This document shows, piece by piece, positions 52,964-60,013 of a stretch of DNA of 64,000 nt. Each line of letters begins with the position of its first letter. Within the stretch, counting starts at the first letter, position 1. The DNA is from an uncultured Bacilli bacterium (GTDB lineage Bacteria > Bacillota_I > Bacilli_A > RF39 > UBA660), in assembly GCA_934095825.1 (NCBI GenBank), contig CAKOKQ010000004.1, forward strand, positions 1-64,000. The letters run 5' to 3'. Under the pieces are notes generated by a model, which saw only the letters and a list, made by a program, of their open reading frames with translations, ran no database searches and had not been told where the DNA came from. Both the position numbers and the translations under genes were made by a program.

Positions 52964-53881
52964 ATGGGACATTATCATAATAAATTAGATAAGAAATATT
53001 TTAATAAATCGGTATATGTAAAAAAGTTTGAAGAAGTTTTTAATATCAAGATAAAAGACTACCCCTTACAATATGACATACTTTTTGATACATTTAATAC
53101 TTATATTATGGTTAACAATATATTGTTTTCATTAAACTATATTGAGCCAAGCAAAAAGGTTGATAATCTAATGCACACTATAAGAAGTTATCTAAACAAA
53201 TACAAAAACAAAATAAAAAAGTCTTATGATAGTGAGTGTATCTTAGTATATGAAAGCCTAGAACAAAGTCTTGATGAACTAGAAGAAATGAAAGAACTAC
53301 ACGAAACTAATAAGACAAGATACAATTTTAAATCTTTTGAAAAAGAATTTGAAGAATTTACATATCTTTTAGAAAAATTACACTTTGATATGCTAGCAGA
53401 TAGTAAAGGTATGCCCTTTTATAAGAAAGCCAATGATAAACTACCTAAAAAAGTTAATCTTAAATTACTCAATGATTTAGATACACATAGAAATACATTC
53501 TTTGATATAGGCAAACAAGAACAACTTAACAACGACTTTGTAAAAAATTATTCAAAAATTAAGTTTGATTTAAACAATGATGAAGACCAAAAGTATTTTA
53601 TTATTGATACATTAACTAGAGTAAAGGACTTAAATAATGCTATGGTTGATTATTACATATATGATAAAGATAAGACAGTTGTTGATATGTTTAACTTCTA
53701 TTTAAAAAACTATATAGACAATGTTGATACAACCATTATAAAAGATATAGAATATGTTAATGTTTTTAATAGATTAAAAGAAGTTAGCCAACTTATAGAT
53801 AATGATAATATAGATTTAGCATTTGATATTATTAAGAATATAATTAAGCAATACAATAACCTTTATGAAAGGATGAGTTAA
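52964..53881 (+). CDS. Unknown 305-residue element protein
   Basis: A Lys/Asn/Asp-rich, largely helical soluble protein (YFNKSVYVKKFEEVFNIKI, LEQSLDELEEMKELHETN). It lies at the head of a two-gene unit; the next ATG follows its stop directly. No motif recognised. It occupies an accessory-cargo position typical of islands, so interference or defence functions are possible but not shown. Confidence 0.7.
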   Translation: MGHYHNKLDKKYFNKSVYVKKFEEVFNIKIKDYPLQYDILFDTFNTYIMVNNILFSLNYIEPSKKVDNLMHTIRSYLNKYKNKIKKSYDSECILVYESLEQSLDELEEMKELHETNKTRYNFKSFEKEFEEFTYLLEKLHFDMLADSKGMPFYKKANDKLPKKVNLKLLNDLDTHRNTFFDIGKQEQLNNDFVKNYSKIKFDLNNDEDQKYFIIDTLTRVKDLNNAMVDYYIYDKDKTVVDMFNFYLKNYIDNVDTTIIKDIEYVNVFNRLKEVSQLIDNDNIDLAFDIIKNIIKQYNNLYERMS

Positions 53882-54352
53882 ATGAAAAAACAAAATATAT
53901 TAGATTTTCTATGTGATGACTTTTTAAATCAATTTAATAAAAAAAGAGAAAATCTTAAATCAGTTTTAAAAGATGATGAATATAACAACCTATATCATCA
54001 TATCAATATATTTTTAACTAACAACTATAAACTTTTTAACCTTGATTTTGACTATAATATCAATTCAAGTGATATATTAGAAAAATCTAAAAGTCTTTAC
54101 CTACTTTCTAAAAGTATAGAAGGTGTAATTGACATATTAAGTATTACCCCTGATTTTTTTAAATCTTATGAAAGTAAATATGGTAGAAGTTTAGCTTTTT
54201 CCGAAGTTTGTTATAGAAATTTACTAGGCAATATTTTAGTTTATAAAAACGAACTAAAAAAGATAACTGAAAAAGATAGCCAAGGTATTATTGATAGTAT
54301 GTGTGGTATGATAGAAATATTACAAACAACAAAATATGTACCTTACAATTAA
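53882..54352 (+). CDS. Unknown 156-residue element protein
   Basis: Starts directly after the stop of the 305-residue gene, within the same transcript. Helical, Asn/Asp-rich (NILDFLCDDFLNQFNKKRENL, FSEVCYRNLLGNILVYKNEL). No family recognised. A 15-bp bidirectional terminator follows. Confidence 0.7.
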   Translation: MKKQNILDFLCDDFLNQFNKKRENLKSVLKDDEYNNLYHHINIFLTNNYKLFNLDFDYNINSSDILEKSKSLYLLSKSIEGVIDILSITPDFFKSYESKYGRSLAFSEVCYRNLLGNILVYKNELKKITEKDSQGIIDSMCGMIEILQTTKYVPYN

Positions 54353-54395
54353 AAATAAGTGATGAGAGTTTTATTTACTTTCATCACTTATTTTT
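54351..54395. terminator. Bidirectional terminator
   Basis: AAAAATAAGTGATGA (54351-54365) pairs perfectly with TCATCACTTATTTTT (54381-54395). It ends both the 156-residue gene and the convergent XRE gene. Confidence 0.88.
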
Positions 54396-54631
54396 GTTTC
54401 ATCTTCCTTAAATAGTTCGGCTATATCAATATCAAGAACAAGTGCTAATCTCCAAAGCGTTCCAAGAGAAAAGGTTTGGTGGTTCTTACTTTCAATATTA
54501 CTTATGAATTGAGTTGAATAACTCATTTTATTGGCTAATTGCTCTTGTGTTAGTCCTTTTAATAGTCGTTGCTTTTTAATGTTTTTAGAAACTATTTCAT
54601 AAACATAGTTTTCATCATCTCTTTGAAACAA
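54371..54631 (-). CDS. XRE-family repressor of the element
   Basis: An 86-residue protein with one Cro/C1-type helix-turn-helix (about 14-70; KQRLLKGLTQEQLANKMSYSTQFISNIESKNHQ). TTG start with AGGTGGTGG upstream. It is divergent from the zinc-ribbon genes, with an inverted repeat in between, the layout of a lysogeny-type switch or local autoregulator. Confidence 0.8.
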   Translation of the reverse strand: MFQRDDENYVYEIVSKNIKKQRLLKGLTQEQLANKMSYSTQFISNIESKNHQTFSLGTLWRLALVLDIDIAELFKEDETKISDESK

Positions 54632-54683
54632 TTATACCACCACCTCATCTATATATAATTTTCTCATTTATTTTGTTATATAT

Positions 54684-54715
54684 ACTTACTCCATTCGAGT
54701 AAGTTATGGTATAAT
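54684..54715 (+). promoter_or_regulatory. Operator-promoter of the zinc-ribbon operon
   Basis: ACTTACTC (54684-54691) and GAGTAAGT (54697-54704), perfect 8-bp arms, overlap the expected -35 of a promoter with TATAAT at 54710-54715. Probable binding site of the divergent XRE protein. Confidence 0.5.
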
Positions 54716-54743
54716 GAATAATAAGAAAGGAGAGTGCGTTTAT

Positions 54744-55586
54744 ATGGCTTTAATTAAGTGCAATAATTGTGGTAAAGAAATAAGTGATAAGGCTACAACT
54801 TGTATCCATTGTGGCAAAAAGGTAAATGTTAAAAATAATGTTGAAAAGCCAATTAAAAAAGCAAGTAAAAAAGGTATTTTGATTATTGGAGGTATCTTAC
54901 TTGCCATTGTACTAGTTGGTATAACTGTATTTTTAGTTTTAAACCATAATTTCAAAAGTTATATTGGTATATGGGAACATAATATTACTTGGAAACGAGG
55001 AAATAAAACAACAAGAACAAGTTATGCTTATATTGAATTGCTAAAAAATGGTACTTTTAACTACACTGGCTACGATATTAATGATTTAGAAAATAAAATT
55101 ACTTATTCGGGTACTTATAATGAGAACAATGACATAATCTATATTTATTTTAAATATGAAGAACAAGATTATACTGGAAAATTATACATAAAAGATAATA
55201 AATTGTGTATGAATGAAGAAAATTGCGAAGATTACTTTGTTAAGACCTCATCAAAAGATAAAAATAGTATTACTTTAAACGAAGAACCAACTTATATATC
55301 TTACGAACAATATCAAAGTATTTTAAGTAATAGTGAAAATGCTATTGTAGTATTTGTAAGAGAATGGTGTCATTATTGTAAAGAATATAAAGAAATATTA
55401 AAGGAAGTTAATAGTAATTATACTACTCCAATATACTATTATGAACTTGAAGATGATGATATTTTAGGTATAAGTGCTACCCCAACAACCTACATAATAA
55501 AAAATGGTGTTAATGTTGAAACTATAGAAGGCAAAAAAGAATATGATGAATTAAGTAAAATACTTAATAAAAATAATGTTGATTAA
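54744..55586 (+). CDS. Zinc-ribbon membrane protein with C-terminal thioredoxin domain
   Basis: A 280-residue protein: zinc ribbon at residues 5-26 (CNNCGKEISDKATTCIHCG), one membrane helix (about 43-65), an unknown beta-rich domain (about 70-180), then a thioredoxin-like domain (about 195-280) with WCHYC and the cis-Pro stretch SATPTTYI. If the thioredoxin part faces outside it could handle disulfides there. ATG at 54744 follows AAGGAGAG. It heads a two-gene operon inside the element. Confidence 0.75.
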   Translation: MALIKCNNCGKEISDKATTCIHCGKKVNVKNNVEKPIKKASKKGILIIGGILLAIVLVGITVFLVLNHNFKSYIGIWEHNITWKRGNKTTRTSYAYIELLKNGTFNYTGYDINDLENKITYSGTYNENNDIIYIYFKYEEQDYTGKLYIKDNKLCMNEENCEDYFVKTSSKDKNSITLNEEPTYISYEQYQSILSNSENAIVVFVREWCHYCKEYKEILKEVNSNYTTPIYYYELEDDDILGISATPTTYIIKNGVNVETIEGKKEYDELSKILNKNNVD

Positions 55587-55597
55587 GGAGTGAGAAT

Positions 55598-56176
55598 ATG
55601 GCTTTGATAAAATGTCCCGAATGTAAAAAAGAAATAAGTGATAAATCTAAGACTTGTATTCATTGTGGTTGTCCTGTTGAAAATGAAACTAAATATTATT
55701 GTGAAGAATGTGGGAAAAAGATTTTAAAAACTGATAAAGTTTGTTCTAATTGTGGTTGTCCCATTAATTTAGAAAAAAAGCAAAACAAAAGTAATTTTTT
55801 AAAAGAAAAATTGTCTAAATATCTAAATAATATTAAGACAAAAAATAAAAAAACTATTGTGATTACTTGTATAAGTATAGCAATCATCTTATTTTTAATA
55901 ATATTTATATTTAGTAGGGAAACTACTATATATAGAATGAATAGTAGTTTAACCACTTATGAAAGCATTACACTACAAAGTTTTGGAAAATGCTACTATT
56001 ATTATGATAGCCACTATGACGATAGTAAAGACGAAATTGATAGCAATTGTTCTTGGAGTAAAAAAGGGTCATCCTATACAATAACAATAAGTGGTAAAGT
56101 TTTATATTGTAGTAGAAATGGCAAAGATTTTTCTTGTAAATATAATGATACAACATTAAAATATACAGCAGATTAA
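55598..56176 (+). CDS. Double zinc-ribbon membrane protein
   Basis: A 192-residue protein with two zinc ribbons (CPECKKEISDKSKTCIHCG, 5-23; CEECGKKILKTDKVCSNCG, 35-53), one membrane helix (about 86-106) and an external C-terminal domain with three cysteines. The first ribbon is almost the same as in the preceding gene, 11 bp upstream, so they are related and co-expressed. Function unknown. Confidence 0.72.
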   Translation: MALIKCPECKKEISDKSKTCIHCGCPVENETKYYCEECGKKILKTDKVCSNCGCPINLEKKQNKSNFLKEKLSKYLNNIKTKNKKTIVITCISIAIILFLIIFIFSRETTIYRMNSSLTTYESITLQSFGKCYYYYDSHYDDSKDEIDSNCSWSKKGSSYTITISGKVLYCSRNGKDFSCKYNDTTLKYTAD

Positions 56177-56177
56177 A

Positions 56178-56214
56178 CATAAAAACGGCTACTTGCTAAA
56201 TAGTCGTTTTTATG
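56178..56214 (+). terminator. Terminator of the zinc-ribbon operon
   Basis: CATAAAAACGGCTA (56178-56191) and TAGTCGTTTTTATG (56201-56214), a 14-bp stem with one G-U. Confidence 0.8.
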
Positions 56215-56255
56215 ATATTATGTATATGTCAAGGGAACTTGAATAAAATAAAAAT

Positions 56256-56336
56256 GGGAATACTTAACAAGGCAATGTTGAGTACTCACCACAAATTTGG
56301 TTCGCACTTAATCTTGTTAGATTGAGTGCTTTTCTT
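56256..56336 (+). ncRNA. Candidate antisense RNA of a par-like locus
   Basis: A plus-strand unit with GGGAATACT (56256-56264) and TTGAGTACT (56278-56286) near its 5' end and a clear terminator: GCACTTAATC, loop TTGTTA, GATTGAGTGC, then TTTTCTTTT (56304-56338). A TAAAAT lies at 56244-56249. The same two repeats occur in the 5' leader of the opposed toxin mRNA, as in the par locus of pAD1. The exact ends are inferred. Confidence 0.45.
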
Positions 56337-56348
56337 TTACATAGATTA

Positions 56349-56432
56349 CTACTTTACGAAAGTAAAAAGTAAGGCTATTAGCAAAAAGATAATTAAGATA
56401 AGAGATAAGATTAAAAAATCTTTCTTATTCAT
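56349..56432 (-). CDS. 27-residue hydrophobic peptide, candidate type I toxin
   Basis: MNKKDFLILSLILIIFLLIA plus LLFTFVK: a basic start and one membrane helix. AAAGGAGG lies at good spacing and is itself in a hairpin of the leader (GCCACCTTTC, loop AAAA, GAAAGGAGGC), so translation should be restrained. A strong promoter lies upstream. Sequence similarity to Fst is not evident; the case rests on layout. Confidence 0.55.
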   Translation of the reverse strand: MNKKDFLILSLILIIFLLIALLFTFVK

Positions 56433-56497
56433 ACTATCAGCCTCCTTTCTTTTGAAAGGTGGCAAGCACTCAACTGTTAGAGTATTCCCTAGTTGGA

Positions 56498-56526
56498 ATT
56501 ATACTATACTTGTTAGACTATAACAA
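56498..56526 (-). promoter_or_regulatory. Promoter of the toxin-like mRNA
   Basis: Minus strand TTGTTA (56526-56521), a 17-bp spacer and TATAAT (56503-56498); the leader then carries GGGAATACT and GTTGAGTGCT. Confidence 0.65.
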
Positions 56527-56613
56527 GTGAACATTTAACAAAATTACACAAAACTACACTAAAATTGTATTCTATTCCCAACACTACCACTATATATATG
56601 AGGGGGTGGTAGT

Positions 56614-56784
56614 ATTAAAGACTTAATATCTTTAAAAGAGGCTTGTAAGATTATAGGTATATCTTATAAAACTTTGTATAGTTGGGTTAGTAATAATGAA
56701 GTATCATACACAAAAGTTGGCAATAGATACTATCTATCACAAGAGCAATTAAATGCCCTTGTTTTTGTTTTTAATAAAAGTTAG
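56614..56784 (+). CDS. Small MerR/excisionase-type helix-turn-helix protein with ATT start
   Basis: A 56-residue DNA-binding protein (DLISLKEACKIIGISYKTLY, then WVSNNEVSYTKVGNRYYLSQ). No ATG, GTG or TTG is available in frame after the preceding stop. A very strong AGGGGGTGG ribosome site ends four bases before an ATT, which is taken as the start. It precedes the replication gene and resembles the third helix-turn-helix gene at 58853. Confidence 0.6.
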   Translation: MKDLISLKEACKIIGISYKTLYSWVSNNEVSYTKVGNRYYLSQEQLNALVFVFNKS

Positions 56785-56869
56785 GTTGCTTTGTTGTGGT
56801 TAAAAACTTAACACACTCTACCAAAGAATATTAAAATTAAATTGTAAAAATTAAAAGGAGGAATTACTT

Positions 56870-57664
56870 ATGTATCTATATCAAAATAGATATGCCAACA
56901 AGTTACACTTAAATATTATTAGAGTAAAATATTCAAAGGAACATACTTTAGTTGAAAGAGATTTTGCTATCAAGTTAAGTTATGATTATGACACTATGAC
57001 AAATGATTTAATAACATATAAATTATATCTTTATTTAGGTTGTTTATTAAGCCAAAATGCTTTAAGAGATAATGTAATAACACTTGATACAAAAGTCTTT
57101 CTAAATGCCTTAAAAACGACTAAAAAGGCTTATATTATATCATCACTTGAATATTTAAAAGCCATAAGGTTTAATTATTATTATTTTAAAGGTAAAAAGA
57201 ATAACAAAGGTTATACCAAAGAAACAAGAACTTGTCGTATCATAGATGATTATTCCACCACAAAAGGTAGTATTACAATTAGGTTTAACAATGATTACTT
57301 AACACTACTTGGTTATAGTAGATTAACCTTACAACTACCTAACGAGTTATTTAATATGAATATAACAAAATATCATCATAGTTTATTTATGGGAGTTCGT
57401 GTTTTATTTCATAGGCAAGTCAATTATAGCAATAAACACAAAAATATAATCTCAATAAAAGAAATAACAAAATATTGTCCTTTACTACCTTGTTATGATG
57501 ACTTGAACGAAAGCAAACAAGTATCAAGAAACATATTAGAGCCATTTAAAAAGAATATGAACTATATGAGCGAATTATTTAATTTAACTTGGCAATATGA
57601 AAATGAACCAACTACTTACAACACTTTTATAAATGATAAAATAATCTTTGAGTGTAGAAATTAA
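56870..57664 (+). CDS. Putative replication initiator of the element
   Basis: A 264-residue protein of mixed helix and strand. The region ITYKLYLYLGCLLSQNALRD (about 48-67) to AYIISSLEYLKAI (about 90-102) resembles the first winged-helix part of plasmid Rep proteins. It lies between a regulator and a DnaB-like helicase, with a hairpin-rich AT-rich region behind it, so a role in starting replication of the excised circle is the best reading. AGGAGG precedes the ATG. Confidence 0.5.
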   Translation: MYLYQNRYANKLHLNIIRVKYSKEHTLVERDFAIKLSYDYDTMTNDLITYKLYLYLGCLLSQNALRDNVITLDTKVFLNALKTTKKAYIISSLEYLKAIRFNYYYFKGKKNNKGYTKETRTCRIIDDYSTTKGSITIRFNNDYLTLLGYSRLTLQLPNELFNMNITKYHHSLFMGVRVLFHRQVNYSNKHKNIISIKEITKYCPLLPCYDDLNESKQVSRNILEPFKKNMNYMSELFNLTWQYENEPTTYNTFINDKIIFECRN

Positions 57665-57899
57665 AGCAAAGTAAAGCAGTTTTTAAGGTTTGGTATGTAG
57701 ATAGCATTTAAGGCAAACACTTATAAATAAAGACTTTTATTAGGTGTTTAGTTCCTTAAATATAATAAGTATATTATATATAGCACTCACTCCTTATGGA
57801 GTGGTGCTTGTATATCTATAATTTAGTTTTTACAATAGATAAAAAATAAAAAAGTATATGTAGAGTATATTATACTTGTATATATACAAGGAGGAAAAA
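57665..57899. other. AT-rich region with hairpin and palindrome, possible origin
   Basis: AGCACTCACTCC, loop TTAT, GGAGTGGTGCT (57782-57808) is a strong stem with one bulge. CTTGTATATATACAAG (57875-57890) is a perfect 16-bp palindrome ending at the helicase ribosome site. The stretch lies between the Rep-like and helicase genes and could hold an origin, an operator or both. Confidence 0.35.
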
Positions 57900-58727
57900 A
57901 TGTTAAAAAAAGAGGAATATAAAAATTATATAGAAAATGAAAACAATATAAGGAAGATACCAACTAACTTTAATAAATTAGACAATATATATGGTGGTGG
58001 CTTATCAAAAGGCTTAACTATTCTTGGTGCTAATACAGGTTTGGGAAAGACAACTTTTGTCTTACAACTTGCCGACAATGTGGCACACCAACCTAACACA
58101 AAGGTTTTGTTCTTTTCTTTAGAATTGACTAAATATGAGTTAGTATCAAAATCTTTGAGCCGATTGTCTTATTTAGATGACAACTTAACTAATCATACAC
58201 CAAACGACTTTATAAGTAATAGTGTTGATGATTTAGATACTTATTATAGTCATTATGAGCCAATAGGAAATAATGTCTACATAGTAGATAATGTTAGAAA
58301 TATTATGAAAATATCTAAAACTATTTACGACTTTTGTAATGAGTTTGAAAATGATAAAGTCGTTGTTATTATTGATTACATACAATTTATAAATTGTAAT
58401 GGAAACAATGATAAACAAAATGTAGATATTATTACACGAGAACTTAAAGCACTTGCTAATAATTACAATATACCTATTGTAGCAATTAGTAGTTTAAGCC
58501 GTGAGGGAGCCAAAAGAAACGATATATCATCATTTAAAGAAAGTGGTAGCATAGAATATACGGCAGACTATCTTATAATTATGTATCAAAAAGAAAATAA
58601 TAGAGGGTTGGCTTTTACTGATGATACTGATACTATTACACTTGAGTTTTTAAAAAATAGGTTTGGGGTAAAAGGACAATTTGATTTAAAATATTTAGGC
58701 AATTATGCCACATTTAAGGAACTTTAA
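57900..58727 (+). CDS. DnaB-like RecA-fold replicative helicase
   Basis: A 275-residue SF4 ATPase matching only the C-terminal domain of DnaB: Walker A LGANTGLGKTTFVLQLADN (about 43-61), FFSLELTKYELVSK (about 75), Walker B VVIIDYIQF (about 155-163) and SSLSREGAKR (about 195). The primase-binding N-terminal domain is absent. It probably unwinds the element during replication. ATG at 57900 follows AAGGAGG. Confidence 0.85.
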   Translation: MLKKEEYKNYIENENNIRKIPTNFNKLDNIYGGGLSKGLTILGANTGLGKTTFVLQLADNVAHQPNTKVLFFSLELTKYELVSKSLSRLSYLDDNLTNHTPNDFISNSVDDLDTYYSHYEPIGNNVYIVDNVRNIMKISKTIYDFCNEFENDKVVVIIDYIQFINCNGNNDKQNVDIITRELKALANNYNIPIVAISSLSREGAKRNDISSFKESGSIEYTADYLIIMYQKENNRGLAFTDDTDTITLEFLKNRFGVKGQFDLKYLGNYATFKEL

Positions 58728-58742
58728 CGAGTTCCTTTTTTT
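58716..58742 (+). terminator. Terminator of the helicase gene
   Basis: AAGGAACT, loop TTAACG, AGTTCCTT and a T-run; it overlaps the stop codon. Confidence 0.8.
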
Positions 58743-58852
58743 ATTTTGAAAAATTGTATGGTCGTTTAATTTTGGGGCAACCCGTTGCTACCAAAAAGTA
58801 AATAGAAAATACTACTAAAGCCACCCCGTACTCATTAAGAGGAGGAACACAA

Positions 58853-59038
58853 ATGAAACAAAAATTTTTAACACTTGCTGAGGTAAGTGATAGCCTACAT
58901 ACTTCTATTGCATATATAAAAAAACTTATAGAAGAAGAAAAAATTAAGGCTATAAAATCATCTAAAAATTATTTAATTAGTGAGTTTGAATATTTAAAAC
59001 TAATTGAGGCTATGGAGGTAAAAAAAGATGAAAAATAA
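58853..59038 (+). CDS. Small helix-turn-helix regulator
   Basis: A 61-residue MerR/excisionase-type protein (FLTLAEVSDSLHTSIAYIKKLIEEEKIKAIK). GAGGAGG precedes the ATG. It overlaps the next gene by 11 bases. With the proteins at 52064 and 56614 it is the third of this type in the element. Confidence 0.72.
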   Translation: MKQKFLTLAEVSDSLHTSIAYIKKLIEEEKIKAIKSSKNYLISEFEYLKLIEAMEVKKDEK

Positions 59039-59336
59039 TAAAGTAAGCATTGATTTAGATATTGAGGACTTACTAGGACTTAAAGAACCAAAGAAAGGTA
59101 CTCTTGAATATGACCTAAACTTTATAATTGATAATGGTATAGAAGAATATTTAAGACTACAAGAGGAAGAAAAACAAAAAGATAAAGAGTTTGTAGAAAT
59201 GTTTAAAAGGAATTATGATGAAATAGTAAAATTTATTTCCGTTGACCCTAAACAAAGAATAGCAGTTGACTGTTTTACTTGTATTAAGGGTATGGATTTA
59301 TCAAAAAAATATGGAAAACCAAAACAAAAGAGATAA
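59028..59336 (+). CDS. Unknown 102-residue element protein
   Basis: An acidic helical protein (VSIDLDIEDLLGLKEPKKGTLE, LRLQEEEKQKDKEFVEMF) translationally coupled to the small regulator before it. ATGGAGGT is the ribosome site. No domain recognised; perhaps a partner of the regulator or a replication accessory. Confidence 0.65.
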   Translation: MKNNKVSIDLDIEDLLGLKEPKKGTLEYDLNFIIDNGIEEYLRLQEEEKQKDKEFVEMFKRNYDEIVKFISVDPKQRIAVDCFTCIKGMDLSKKYGKPKQKR

Positions 59337-59373
59337 GAAGTCAATTGATAACTTGCTTATCTCTTATTTTTTT
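59328..59373. terminator. Bidirectional terminator
   Basis: AAGAGATAAG (59328-59337) pairs with CTTATCTCTT (59356-59365), then T-run. It lies between two converging genes. Confidence 0.7.
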
Positions 59374-59619
59374 GTTTATACCTAAGTAGGTTCTAATAAT
59401 TTGAATTTGAACTTGATTATGTGTTTGAAATTCTTTCCTAAATTCTTTTAAAAGGCTAGCAAACTCTTTTTTTAAAATTATTTGTTCTTTAGATGATAAA
59501 AATATTTCTTTATTATCAAGTGTTTGCTTTATTACTATCAGCCTTATAAGTTGGTCTTTCATTTTGCTAGTCATAATGAATTGCATATCTTTTAAATCAC
59601 TTAGCATTTTCTCATTCAT
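59341..59619 (-). CDS. Unknown 92-residue basic helical protein
   Basis: A helical, Lys/Gln-rich protein (MNEKMLSDLKDMQFIMTSKMKDQ, KKEFASLLKEFRKEFQTHNQV). GGAG precedes the ATG. It might be a small DNA-binding or mobilisation accessory, but nothing specific is seen. Confidence 0.5.
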   Translation of the reverse strand: MNEKMLSDLKDMQFIMTSKMKDQLIRLIVIKQTLDNKEIFLSSKEQIILKKEFASLLKEFRKEFQTHNQVQIQIIRTYLGINKKIRDKQVIN

Positions 59620-59651
59620 TTTTTAACTCCATTCTTTGGTTTTTTGTTTTT

Positions 59652-59819
59652 TTGGTGCCTTTTTTGAAATACCATTTCCTTATACCCCTTAAATTACTAG
59701 TAGCAAGAAATAAAGTGGTGCCAAAAAAGTTGCCAAAAAGTATGATAGTTTGTAATACTTTGTGATAAAGTGTGATTTTCCCATAAAATCTAAATAAATG
59801 AAATATAAAAAGTGGTGCC
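59652..59819 (+). repeat. Right arm-type integrase sites
   Basis: TTGGTGCC (59652-59659) and GTGGTGCC (59715-59722, 59812-59819), the same orientation as the two at the left end. No gene is supported in 59620-59834. Confidence 0.6.
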
Positions 59820-59834
59820 TTAAAAATATGTATG

Positions 59835-59874
59835 AAAAAAGTCTTAACTTTCATTTTAGAAAATCAAGACTTTT
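59835..59874 (-). terminator. Terminator of the element tRNA-Ser
   Basis: Minus strand AAAAGTCTT, 20-base loop, AAGACTTTT and T-run, 11 bp after the CCA end. Confidence 0.75.
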
Positions 59875-59884
59875 GCTTTTAAAA

Positions 59885-59975
59885 TGGCGGAGACAGAGGG
59901 ATTTGAACCCTCGCAGCAGTTACCCGCTCTACATCCTTAGCAGGGACGCCTCTTCAGCCTCTTGAGTATGTCTCC
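59885..59975 (-). tRNA. tRNA-Ser(GCU), carried by the element
   Basis: A complete class II tRNA with acceptor GGAGACA/TGTCTCC, D-arm, anticodon stem CGTCC/GGATG with loop CTGCTAA (anticodon GCT, reading AGC/AGU), long variable arm AGCGG GTAA CTGCT, T-arm GAGGG TTCAAAT CCCTC and encoded CCA. It lies inside the element and differs from the split host gene in the acceptor and T-stem. No promoter is seen directly before it; the host tRNA promoter 94 bp upstream reads into it. Confidence 0.93.
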
Positions 59976-60013
59976 ATTTTATTTTCATGTGCTCTAGAAT
60001 TGGCTTGGCACTC

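Noticed and set aside
56326..56523. 65-codon plus-strand frame over the toxin-like region
   Set aside because: No ribosome site, and it begins inside a terminator; it is the complement of the small peptide gene and its leader.
59612..59854. 80-codon reading frame on the minus strand right after the element tRNA
   Set aside because: It starts inside the tRNA terminator hairpin, has no ribosome site and covers two integrase arm sites; more likely non-coding.
59885..59975. Standard insertion in which the element restored the 3' end of this complete tRNA
   Set aside because: Its 5' acceptor GGAGACA does not pair with the orphan 3' end TCACTCC, which instead fits the fragment at 60014-60054 perfectly.
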